64,000 nt of DNA from Macquaria australasica (lineage: Eukaryota; Chordata; Actinopteri; Centrarchiformes; Percichthyidae): NCBI GenBank assembly GCA_005408345.1, contig SEMN01000326.1, forward strand, positions 186,001-250,000, in the 5' to 3' direction. This document shows, piece after piece, positions 1 through 10,400 of this stretch. Position 1 is the stretch's first letter, and the number at the start of each line of letters is the position of its first letter. A program made the translations under genes and the position numbers. The notes beneath the pieces were generated by a model. That model was not told where the DNA came from. It saw only the letters and a program-made list of their open reading frames with translations, and did not search any database.

Positions 1-1819
1 GACTCTCCAGCTGATCCAGAATGCTGCGGCACGTTTACTGACAAGAACCAGAAAAAGAGAACATATTTCTCCAATATTAGCTTCTCTACACTGGCTCCCT
101 GTAAAATCCAGAATAGAATTTAAAATCCTTCTCCTCACCTTCAAAGCCCTAAATCAGGAGTGTCAAACTCACGGCCCGCGGGCCAGAACCGGCCCGCTAG
201 AGGGTCCAATCCGGCCCGCTGGATGACTTTGCAAAGTGTGAAAATAGCAGAGAAGTCATTAATTCCAATGTTTCAGTAAAATGCACTGCTATTCCTACTG
301 CGCTGTCGTATTAAGAGCAGCAGGCACAAAGCCTTTCCGGCAGAAAGCCCTGAAGGCTAACATCTCCCGCGTGCCAGTAGCAGGCCCTATGCTGGATATA
401 CTATTATAGATCCCACATGCTTAATACACTGTACGTGGCACAACGCTGTCAAGCAAAGGCTACTGTTCATGCAGGAGCAACCGGTGGAAAATGTCTTTGT
501 CAAAGAGGAGAAAAGTGGACACAGAGTGTCGGGTTTTCCAAGAAAACGTTTCGTGCCATTGTAGATCCACTGTGATTTGTAAGTTGTAATGCACATAATG
601 ACAGCAGACTTACATTCAGTAAGTTCAGTGGATGTTGTTGAAATTACACTTATTTGTCTTAAGACATCTCAGGCTGTTCATCTGTTTTGTACATGTATTG
701 TTAATTAATTGTGAACATTTTCAGAATGTACTTCTTCACATAAAAGAAAGGGAAAATTTGGAGGTGATATTATTTAGAGGTTATTATGCCATGGTTTAAC
801 TGGTCCGGCCCACTTGAGATGAAATTGGGCTGTATGTGGCCCATGAGCTAAAATGAGTTTGACACCCCTGCCCTAAATGGTCAGGCACCATCATATCTCA
901 AAGAGCTCATAGTAGCCTATTACCCCACTAGAGCACTGCGCTCCCAGAATGCAGGGTTCCTTGTGGTTCCTAGAGTCTCTAAAAGTAGAATGGGAGCCAG
1001 AGCCTTCAGCTATCAAGCTCCTCTCCTGTGGAACCAGATCCCAGTTTGTGTACGGGAGGCGGACAACCTCCTCACATTTAAGAGTAGGCTTAAGACTTTC
1101 CTCTTTGATAAAGCTTATAGTAGGGCTGACTCAGGTGACCCCTGAGCCACCCCTTAGTTATGCTGCTATAGGCCTAGACTGCCGGGGGACTTCCTATGAT
1201 GCACTGAGCTCCTTTCTCCTCCTCTTCCTCTCCATCTGTACGCCCTCATATCCCATCAATGCTTGTTATTAATTCAACTTCTTCCCGTAGTTGTGTGCTT
1301 TCTCTCCTCTCTCTCTCTCCCTCTCCCCTTCTGTTGCTTTCTGCAGGTGTTTCTGCCTCTGGAGCTGTGGAAGTCTGGGTTTGTGGTTGCTGCCGCCTGC
1401 TGCCCCCGTGCTCCTGCTCTGCACCTGCTGCTGCTATTGCTGTTGTTGCTGTTGTTATTAGTATTGCTATTATAATGTTGCTCTTAGTGTTGTTTCCGTT
1501 GGTGTTAACATCAATGCCATTACCATATCTATGCTGTATTGAGCTGCTGTATGTTCTCTTTCCTCCTGCTCTCTCCCGCTCCCCCCCTCCCCCTTCAACC
1601 CAACCGGTCGAGGCAGATGACCGCCCACCTTGAGCCTGGTTCTGCTCGAGGTTTCTACCTGTTAAAGGGAGTTTTTCCTTGCCACTGTCGCATAGTGCTT
1701 GCTCATGGTGGGAACTGTTGGGTCTCTGTAAATATAAAGAGTCGGTCTAGACTTGCTCTATTCGAAAAAGTGCCCTGAGATAACTTTGTTATGATATGGC
1801 GCTATATAAATAAAACTGA
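1..1819 (+). mobile_element. L2-type LINE, 3' part, split by a hAT element
   Basis: This is the 3' portion of an L2 (Maui-like) non-LTR retrotransposon: the end of the reverse transcriptase ORF and the 3' UTR, ending in the AT-rich 'ataaataaaactgaa' tail. The encoded reverse-transcriptase tail (AARLLTRTRKR then SPILASLHWLPVKSR) matches the copies at 14385-15625 (minus) and 45060-48893 (plus). A hAT element at 155-870 interrupts it, and removing that element rejoins the L2 reading. The left end lies outside the window. No intact ORF remains, so it is a dead fragment. The family assignment rests on the ORF and the tail. Confidence 0.85.
155..870. mobile_element. Non-autonomous hAT transposon inserted in L2
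   Basis: The 716-bp element has terminal inverted repeats starting CAGGAGTGTCAAACTCA and ending TGAGTTTGACACCCCTG. It is flanked by an exact 8-bp target duplication, ccctaaat, at 147-154 and 871-878. This arrangement is diagnostic of hAT transposition. The interior has no transposase-like ORF, so it depended on an enzyme made elsewhere. The insertion is absent from the paralogous L2 copy at 14385-15625. Confidence 0.93.
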
Positions 1820-2162
1820 AAATTTTTACCTGCAGAATTAATGACATTTTCATCAACCTCAGCTGTACTTTGTGTTCAGTGATAATTACAGGCTTTCTGC
1901 AGTGTTCACCAAATTAAATGTAAGACTTTTTAAAGCCTTTTTAATACCACATAGAACGAACAATTGAATACCTTTTTTCATGGTCATACCGGCCAAAGAA
2001 TGACAGAAAAGCCAGTAGGAACAATTAGGCCGACAATGGTTTAAGGACATTAATTTATTGACATTTATATCACATTTTTGTGCGTAGTTCCCAGCTGTAT
2101 AAAACAATAATCCCTAGTAATAAAATGTATCAAATAACATGACCTGGACCCAGATAAGAGGC
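1820..2162. repeat. Inverted-duplication flank, left arm
   Basis: This non-L2 segment reads as the reverse complement of about 14041-14384 with no difference I could find by eye. A 222-bp stretch (1886-2107 against 14091-14312) translates identically in both copies. Together with the adjacent L2 fragment it forms one arm of a roughly 1.44-kb inverted duplication. The inner end resembles a decayed RTE or SINE 3' tail (tctgcctcttatctgggtcc in the other orientation). Confidence 0.85.
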
Positions 2163-2245
2163 TATATAAATAAAACTGAATTGAATATCATAACAAAGTT
2201 ATCTCAGGGCACTTTTTCGAATAGAGCAGGTCTAGACCGACTCTT
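2163..2245 (-). mobile_element. L2 3'-end scraps at the duplication breakpoint
   Basis: A 25-bp plus-oriented L2 tail (ctatataaataaaactgaat) is joined head-on to a minus-oriented L2 3' end that ends near the gaccgactctt motif. This small L2 palindrome lies exactly where homology with the right arm stops. It suggests that L2 sequence was involved in forming the inverted duplication. Confidence 0.6.
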
Positions 2246-2586
2246 CACATCAGCGACCTTTCCATTTATTGTCTTCCTTATATGAGTCATGACATGACAA
2301 CGGTACAGTTAAGAGGGGGTGATTTCCTGTAAGGCTCTCACCACTGTTACTGTAAAATGAAACTGAAACCTGCTTCAAATAAGAAATTTAACAATGTAGA
2401 GTTGGTTTAGAAAATGTTAAATTTTTCAATTACAAACCTGCAACACTGACTTTTACAGACTGCTTAGTAAGTGAAGAGGAAGTAAAACAAACAGCAGACT
2501 ATTCATGAAGGAAGGAGTTATCTTCAGGCTTTTATGTATGTTTTAGGTGTGTTTAGATTTACAACAGGACATAATCTGTTTTACAT

Positions 2587-3193
2587 CAGGGCTGCAACTA
2601 ACAATTGTTTTTATTATTGCTTAACCTGCTGATTATTAACTCTGCTTGTTTTGACTATGATCTGCATAGTCCAAAATATACTATTATGGAAGACAAAGAA
2701 AAGCAGCAAATCTTCACATTTGAGAACAGCAATTTGTTGATCAATTATCTTAACTGTTGCTTGTTTTGTGTAGCTTGTCTAAATCAATTAATTGACTAAT
2801 CATTTGTGCTCTTGTTTTGATATGATCTGCTATGGGGACCCATCCAGATGTCATCGCAGCTGGACCCTTTTCCTTTTTTTACTGAAAAATATCTAGAAAA
2901 CGCTGCAAAATGATTTTAATGTAATATAACAGCATTTGATAAACTAATCCATGGAACTGACCTGGAGGATGATGAAGGAGGGCTAAAACGATTAGTTAAT
3001 CAATCGTTTCCTTGGTTATATCACTGTAAACTGAATATATTCTGGGTTTTGAGTGTTGATCAACAAAAGCTATTTTTCAGCTCTAGAAATGTGTGATTTT
3101 TTTTTTTTTTTTTTACATGTTTCAATTAATCAACTAAAACAATATCCAAGAGATTAATAGATAATGGAAATATATGCGTTGGCTGCAGCCCTA
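2587..3193. mobile_element. hAT-like miniature element
   Basis: The ends are agggctgcaactaac on the left and gttggctgcagccct on the right, which form inverted repeats of a common fish hAT type. The interior is AT-rich and non-coding. I could not see a clean 8-bp target duplication, so the exact ends and the superfamily are provisional. Confidence 0.55.
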
Positions 3194-3359
3194 ATATTGA
3201 GTATAACAAAAGTCTTAATTTTAAAACAATAATAGGCTATTGCCTACTTTGTTTTGGGCTGGAGTCTGGACTGTTTGCTTTTTCATCCATTTAGACAAAA
3301 TCAAAGTGTAACACAATTTATATATTACTAATAACGTAAAAACAAAAAAGGAAACTTAC

Positions 3360-3597
3360 TTTTTGATCAGGGCCTCCCCTATCCTCTCATCTGTGCAGAA
3401 AGTACACCAGCATTAGTGTACTCACGTTAAAACTGTTAGAAGACAGCGTTATAACCCCTGGCTCTCTAAACTGCTACGTGCATCTGTTACATCAAACGGA
3501 TGCAGCCAGTATTAACTACTTTAATTTGACTTGAAGTGTACGTTGAAAAGAATGCCTTATCGAGCTTACCTGACATGCCGTTTCCTTCACACGCCAT
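3360..3597 (-). CDS. Possible first two coding exons of an unidentified gene
   Basis: On the minus strand an ATG in good context (ACCATGG) at 3597 opens a 28-bp coding exon to 3570, followed by a strong donor (CAG|GTAAG). A second exon, 3390-3360, follows a pyrimidine-rich acceptor (TTTCTGCACAG) and ends at another strong donor (A|GTAAGT). Spliced in phase, they read MACEGNGMSDERIGEALIK and continue beyond. I do not recognise the protein, and I could not place a third exon to the left, where repeats dominate. The gene would be divergent from psme3, whose start codon is 3.8 kb away. Chance exon-like signals remain possible. Confidence 0.4.
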
Positions 3598-3599
3598 GG

Positions 3600-4465
3600 T
3601 TTAAAGAAAGAAAAACACTTCTAAAACTTCTAGATAAACTTCCCTCAGAAACCCTTCCTTCGCTGTCATTTAAAATCTCCTTTCAAACTTAAGGCGGCGA
3701 TGAAAAAAATCTAACGAAATACTATTGATACTAAAGTTATCCTCAGGGTTTCTTCGAAATGAGCCAGCCGCAAAGTCGGAGAAACTCACTGTCGAGTCCT
3801 GCTCGACGAAAAGTCTGGGCGGCCCAAATGAACTGTCCTTTACTCAAATACATCCGTGTAGAAACGTGTCATATTCCATTTATGGACATCGCCACTCCTG
3901 CTTTCCTGCACTGGCTATTTAAAGAAAGGAATGTCTGTCTGTCCCTACCATATCCTTCCATTATCTCGACAGCAGCGCATCCGATCGACTCCACACTTGG
4001 CGGGTTTATTGCTGAGTGTGGAGCGTGACGGCCTGCGTACCCGCCGACCCGCTGCGCTCCTCGTGTGAACGGACAGGCAGAGGTAACCATGGAAACGGCT
4101 TCTGTGTGCTACTGTATCCCTGCCTGTATATTAAAATACATCTTCTAGAAAATATTGAAAGAAAGAGTCTATAACGAAATAACATAACTACTAACTTTTA
4201 AATTAGACCAGTTAGTAGGTTTACTAGTGAGTTTCGTTTAGTTGAGAAAGTTTAAAACAGGCTATAACTCACAAATACCTCGGTCCCTGTCTATTGATTT
4301 GCACTGCGTGTCGCATGGAAAAAAAGTTCGGTCGTGTGTGTGAGTTTTACGGCATTGCGCTTGTTTGTCGCTCCGCCTGTCAGACTGCCTGCGCCTCCCG
4401 AATGCTAGTAGGCGCGTCAGTCGGTCCCCATCTGAAAAGACATCTAGTCTAACTATAAAGAAAGG
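3600..4465. other. Spacer upstream of the candidate minus-strand gene
   Basis: This is unique-looking sequence with several CpGs near 4020-4080 that could belong to the promoter region of the candidate minus-strand exon. I see no confident TATA box, coding exon or transposon in it. Confidence 0.3.
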
Positions 4466-5531
4466 AATCTGTGTCTGTCTGTATGACTGTCTGTCTGTCT
4501 GTCTGTCTGTATGACTGTCTGTCTGTCTGTATGACTGTCTGTCTGTATGTATGTGTGTGTGTATGTCTGTCTGTCTGTATGTGTGTCTGTCTGTCTGTCT
4601 GTATGACTGTCTGTATGACTGTCTGTCTGTGTGTCTGTCTGTATGACTGTCTGTCTGTGTGTCTGTCTGTATGACTGTCTGTCTGTGTGTGTGTATGTCT
4701 GTCTGTGTGTGTGTATGTCTGTCTGTCTGTCTGACTGTCTGTCTGTGTGTGTGTATGTCTGTCTGTGTGTGTGTATGTCTGTCTGTCTGTCTGTATGACT
4801 GTCTGTCTGTCTGTCTGTCTGTATGACTGTCTGTCTGTCTGTATGACTGTCTGTCTGTATGTATGTGTGTGTGTATGTCTGTCTGTCTGTATGTGTGTCT
4901 GTCTGTCTGTCTGTATGACTGTCTGTATGACTGTCTGTCTGTGTGTCTGTCTGTATGACTGTCTGTCTGTGTGTCTGTCTGTATGACTGTCTGTCTGTGT
5001 GTGTGTATGTCTGTCTGTGTGTGTGTATGTCTGTCTGTCTGTCTGACTGTCTGTCTGTGTGTGTGTATGTCTGTCTGTGTGTGTGTATGTCTGTCTGTCT
5101 GTATGTCTGTCTGTCTGTCTGTCTGTCTGACTGTCTGTGTGTATGTATGTGTGTATGTCTGTCTGTCTGTATGTGTGTCTGTCTGTATGACTGTCTGTCT
5201 GTCTGTCTGACTGTCTGTGTGTATGTATGTGTGTATGTCTGTCTGTCTGTATGTGTGTCTGTCTGTATGACTGTCTGTCTGTCTGTCTGTATGTATGTAT
5301 GTGTGTCTGTCTGTCTGTATGACTGTCTGTCTGTCTGTCTGTATGTATGTATGTGTGTCTGTCTGTCTGTCTGTATGTATGTATGTGTGTATGTCTGTCT
5401 GTCTGTATGTCTGTCTGTCTGTATGTGTGTCTGTCTGTATGACTGTCTGTCTGTCTGTCTGTCTGTATGTATGTATGTGTGTCTGTCTGTCTGTATGTGT
5501 GTCTGTCTGTATGTGTGTCTGTCTGTATGAC

Positions 5532-5564
<33 letters not shown>

Positions 5565-5763
5565 GACTGTCTGTGTGTATGTATGTGTGTATGTCTGTCT
5601 GTCTGTATGACTGTCTGTCTGTCTGTCTGTCTGTCTGACTGTCTGTGTGTATGTATGTGTGTCTGTCTGTCTGTATGACTGTCTGTCTGTCTGTATGTAT
5701 GTATGTGTGTCTGTCTGTCTGTCTGTATGTATGTATGTGTGTATGTCTGTCTGTCTGTATGAC

Positions 5764-5794
<31 letters not shown>

Positions 5795-5842
5795 ATGTAT
5801 GACTGTCTGTCTGTGTGTCTGTATGTATGTGTGTATGACTGT
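4466..5842. repeat. CTGT-rich microsatellite/satellite tract, about 1.4 kb
   Basis: The tract is almost pure tetranucleotide (CTGT)n with interspersed GTAT, GACT and GTGT variants. It has a higher-order layer: the variant pattern at about 4480-4790 repeats 312 bp later (for example, the gtatgtatgtgtgtgt block starting at 4546 recurs at 4858). Smaller duplications of about 84 bp lie near 5125-5280. Because neither strand makes frequent stops, all minus-strand frames stay open for over 480 codons as Thr-Asp-Arg-Gln runs. These are not genes. Confidence 0.95.
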
Positions 5843-5929
5843 CCTTCGCATATCTCGAGAACCGGGAGCCAAGCAATCGGCCCGTTGCGAAGTGCAATTT
5901 TAGCAATTATCCCAACAATCAGTTTACAG

Positions 5930-6517
5930 CAGTGACGTGCGGTGAGGTTCATGACTGGTGAGGCACTGACTCCTCTGGAGTCGGATGTAAAAATATATGA
6001 ACCCAAAATCAGCGACTGTACCTGTTCCCCATTGTGCCTGTGGGGCTCAGCACTGCCCCCTATCAGTGCGGCACGGTACTTTCTGCCTCACCCTGTGCAT
6101 TTTCACTGCGCATTTATGGCCGATCAGAAAGACTAAATTTGTCACACACATTCATGAAATATATTAGACAGACTGTGGAACGTCAGCATGTGTAATCAAA
6201 CATGTATATTGCCGATATAAAGAGAGACAGCAATGGGCATGCGCCAGCTGCCTGCGTCAGTCAGTGTGTGTAGCACAGCGCCGTCAGGTGAGGCGCAGGT
6301 CATCGCTGCCTCACCTCGCCCTTCTCCTATGGATTTGAACAGGAAATGCGTAAATTTAGCGATTTTGACCATAGAAATGTTGAAATCATACAGAAAACAA
6401 ATTTATAGAACAGTCAAGCGGACAAATTGATTTTCTCTTATCGTTGTTAGTATTGTTAGTTTATTTTATAACAGGTGAGGCAGTGCCTCCCCTGCCTCCC
6501 CTGACTGCACGTCACTG
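5930..6517. mobile_element. Non-autonomous hAT transposon, 588 bp
   Basis: The terminal inverted repeats are CAGTGACGTGCGGTGAGG on the left and the complement of CAGTGACGTGCAGTCAGG on the right. They are flanked by an exact 8-bp duplication, gtttacag, at 5922-5929 and 6518-6525. No transposase ORF is present. The sequence it interrupted reads openly across the repaired junction toward 6655 and includes the peptide EVQEQLEGFTCMMYS. That may be a remnant of an older transposon-related gene. Confidence 0.92.
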
Positions 6518-6525
6518 GTTTACAG

Positions 6526-7413
6526 TCAGTTGGACGATGAGTGGAAGGGGGAGCCGGAAGTGCAGGAGCAGCTGGAGGGCTTCACATGCATGATGTACAG
6601 TCGAGCACGTGAGACATCAGTCAAGCTGAGTCTTACTTCATCCATTTTATTTTCCTGACATTAATCAGAGTTTATTTCACATATCATCGTTTTCTCTGAT
6701 AGTATTTCAGCAGTCTTGATGTCAGTCTTGACAATGTAAATTAATGAATGAAAGACTGATTAAACAAATTAATAAAAACGTGGAACAAAACATTTATATA
6801 CTTTTACAACAGCAATGTAATATTATAAACTCTATATCCATGCAGTTTTAATGGTGACTTTTCAGCTTTTGAAAATGAAAAAAAAATGAAACAAACTATG
6901 ATGTAAATATGTAAAATAATGTAAAAATGCATGAAAATTGTGTAAATATATGCAAATGTGTATCGGATAATGAGCCTTTTTACCTTGGTTCATTTTAAAT
7001 ACCTTTAAAATGTTGTTTTTTTTTAAATTATTTTATTTAAACTGCTTCAAATTCTTTGTACTTTTCCTTTACTGCCTCTTGGATTTTTTTAATGTGAAAT
7101 GTTGCAATTTAAAAAAGATAAATATATCATTAATGCCCTCACATGAGCTACAATGGGGGTGTTGCTGAATTGTACTCACAGCTTCGTCTGGGAGAGCGGT
7201 TATTCCACATCCTGCAGACCGCCTGCAGACCCGCGCTCAGGGCGACAAACCAAACGTGAACCAAACGCACCCGTTGAATTTGCTTGTCGCTGTGTGATGA
7301 CGCCATAGCTTGTGGACGCGGTAGCAGCGGGGCAGTGCGTGTGGCGCGGTGAGCAGCAGAGAAAAGGTTCAGCTTTGCTGGACACCTGAGCGGGTTTTGC
7401 GTTCTTCCACGCC
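6526..7413. other. psme3 upstream region
   Basis: 6526-6655 is an open remnant, possibly from a decayed mobile-element gene. 6656-7140 is AT-rich with no clear feature. 7150-7413 is GC- and CpG-richer and directly precedes the psme3 start codon, so it is the likely promoter and 5' UTR. No TATA box is evident, which fits a housekeeping gene. The transcription start cannot be set from sequence alone. Confidence 0.4.
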
Positions 7414-10400
7414 ATGTCATCTCTTCTGAAGGTCGACAGCGACCTGAAAACCAGGGTGAGTGTGTGCGAGCTGCCCGAGTCCTCAGAGACGCACCAGGCC
7501 CGACGGGCACTTTACATTTACACTTATTTCACCGGGTTCCTGGGACTAATACTACTGCTGATATATTAGTCTTAAGCTCTTGGTTATATTTAGTCCGGCC
7601 TTCATTTTCATCACTGTTCTGCGCTACGTACGTTGTTCTTTCATCTCCAGCCTAAGTATTAATTCACATATTTGTGCTCAAGAATTTTCTACAGTGCAGT
7701 TTTTGTCACGTAAACCGGTCTCACTTTGAAGTGGTCTGGTGCAGCTAAACAGCCTGTAATGGTATCTGTTGTTTTCAATGCCATTCTCTAAGGAATCTCT
7801 GTGACTGTTACATGTTTCAGTAACTGCCAGGCCGATATTGGCTCATTGCAGATATCGGCATCTGCGAATATGTCAGCCGATAATAACTTAAAGTACATAA
7901 ATGCCAAAGATATGTTGGGACAGAGTGTCACCATTCTATAGTTCGTCCACCAGAGAGAAGTGACGCGTTTATTTTTACACTGTAAAACGTCCCACGCAGT
8001 AGATTTCTTGGTATCAACTAATTTTAGGGAACCTTGTCAAAAATGTTATTTTATATTATGGGTTATGTAAAGAAAATTAATATCAGCCGGTATATCATTA
8101 TCAGATTTTTTTAAACTCTCAAATATCAATATCTATCAGCCTAAAAAATCCTGTATCGGTCAGGCTATAGTTTCAATAACCAAAATGCAAGTGTTATACT
8201 CTCCAAAAATGTACTGGTTACTTTAACTGATAACATTTGCTTTTCACTTTTGTCAACTGTAGGAAGTTGGTCTACTTTTTCACCGTGAGATCTTGTAATT
8301 ACCCAATGCAGTTTCTTTTATTGCAATTGAAGTTGTGTATAGGAGTTACTTTTGTAAACAATATTACAGATGGAACATTTGAGGACATATGATTTCTGTA
8401 ACCCTCACACCGACAGCAGTTTTCATTAGTTTTGATTCATGAAGAGGGAAGTTTCCTTAAGTTTTGCTCCGGCTTCCTCCCACCATCCAAAGGTGTGACT
8501 GTGAGTGTGAATGTTTGTCTGTCTCTATGTGTCAGCCCTGTGATTGACTGGCGACCAGTCCTGGGTGTACCCCGCCTCTCGCCCAATGTCAGCTGGGATT
8601 GGCTCCAGCCCCCCGCGACCCTCTAAGAGGATAAGCGGTATAGAAAATGGATGGATGGATGGATGTGTTCCACCTGAAGTCCACTGGTGGAACACATACA
8701 GGAGGATTGAGTCTTCACATCTAGCAGGCTAGCTGGTAAATTATTGTTTAATATAAGAGGAGTTCTAACTGCACGTCAATCTGTTAACAGGTGGAAACAT
8801 TCAGAGAGCAGATCACCGGTGAGGTGAGTATCTTACATCATACACTTAAGCCAAGATTTCCTCCACCGATTTGATTCTGTCTTTGCTCTCTTTCTCCATT
8901 TATTCTCTTTCTTGTTCAGTTTAGGCTTTATGTTAGCATTGTTAGCACAAGTTCACAGTGTCGTTTATCACAAAATGTCCTCTCCTGTTTGCTACTGTAG
9001 GCCGAGCACCTGGTCGCCAGCTTTTTCCCCCAGAAACTTCTGGAGTTGGATCACTTTCTTCAGGTAGGCGACCTGACTGAAGGCCTGTTTCATAATTCAA
9101 ATACATTCAAGTAATAATCCTACAGATTTCAGTCCTGGTTGGTGTGGCGACACCTGTGGTTACTGGTGGTAACAACAAGTGCAGTTTAATACTACAGCAG
9201 ACACTGGTTGAGCAGCTGAGGTCAAATTAAAAACAGTAACACTTGATTACATGCTGCATTGTTTCCTGTCAATTCCTCATGTGTATCAAGGCAATCTGAA
9301 TCCAGCACGGTAATGGTTACAGTGACAACTACTATATGGAGACATAATTACTGTATACATTGAATGGATGTTGCAGAAAAAATGCAGACCATAAATAGTA
9401 TAAAAAACAGTGTTTGATTTCATGAAGAGGTATAAAAGACTTAGAACATGATTTTATGATGGTGCTGGTGTGGTGAGTCCAGGTCAGGTCCTCGCTGATG
9501 TGAACACCAAGGAACCTGAAGCTGCTGACTCACTCCAGTGTAGTCCCACTGATGGAGAGGGGGGCGTGTTCTTCTTTCCTATCGCTTCCTGTAGTCCACA
9601 GTCAGCTCCTTCATTTTGCTTATTGAGATGGAGGTTGTTGTCTTGGCACCAAGATGTCAGAACTCTGACCTCCTCTCTGTAGACCATCGCCGGTGATCAG
9701 GCTGATGATGGTTGTGTCGTCAGCAAACTTGATGATGTTGTTGGAGCTGTGTGTGGCCACAGTCTTGCGTGAACAGGGAGTACAGGAGAGAGCTGAGCAC
9801 GCAGGATGTGGTGCTGCCTATCCGCACAGCCTGAGGTCTGCCCATCAGGAAGTTCAGGATCCAGTCACACAGTGCGGTGTTGAGTGACAGTCCCAGGTCT
9901 CTGAGCTTGGTGATGAGCTTGGAGGGCGATGGTGTTAAATGCTGAATAAACGGTGTTCTCACATATGTGTTCCTCTGGTCCAGGTGTGGAGAGGGCAGTG
10001 TGGAAGGCTATGGCAATGGTATCGTCTGTTGATCTATTTAGTCTGTATGTAAATTGAAAATAATACAGTGCGCCCTATACGTAGGAATATGGAAGGTTGA
10101 GAAAAAGGAAAGGGCTGTTTGACGGTAAGGTAAAGCGGTGAAAATATTCTAAAAAAAGCGTACACTTAAACTGATTAGATTTTTTAGGTGGTTAAAAGAC
10201 GTTTTGCTGCTGTCCCCGTCCACAGCAGTACATTGCTTAGCTTCCGTGCCTGTACTCCTGCCTGCTTCTCCAAACTGGGGGCACACCATCTACTCTACTG
10301 TAGGCAATACACTGACTGTGGATGAGTACCTCATACAACCTCACTTCAAAAAATTCCAACTAACCATTTAAGGGTTTTGGACTTTTTGGGGACAGGGACA

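Noticed and set aside
949..1778. Open frames of 60-124 codons at the left edge
   Set aside because: They lie in the L2 ORF end and 3' UTR and recur in the other L2 copies. They are not host genes.
4471..5935. Plus-strand Cys-rich ORFs (SVCMTVCLSV repeats) resembling small secreted proteins
   Set aside because: These are the other strand of the same satellite. The repeats follow the DNA period, not a protein fold.
4262..6006. Three overlapping minus-strand ORFs of 485-536 codons rich in Thr, Asp, Arg and Gln
   Set aside because: They are translations of the CTGT satellite. All frames are open because of the repeat composition, and no domain or codon signal exists.
7148..7510. 120-codon minus-strand ORF over psme3 exon 1
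   Set aside because: It overlaps the CpG-rich promoter and exon 1 on the opposite strand and shows no recognisable protein.
9720..9962. 80-codon minus ORF considered as a host gene
   Set aside because: It is the palm region of a decayed LINE reverse transcriptase.
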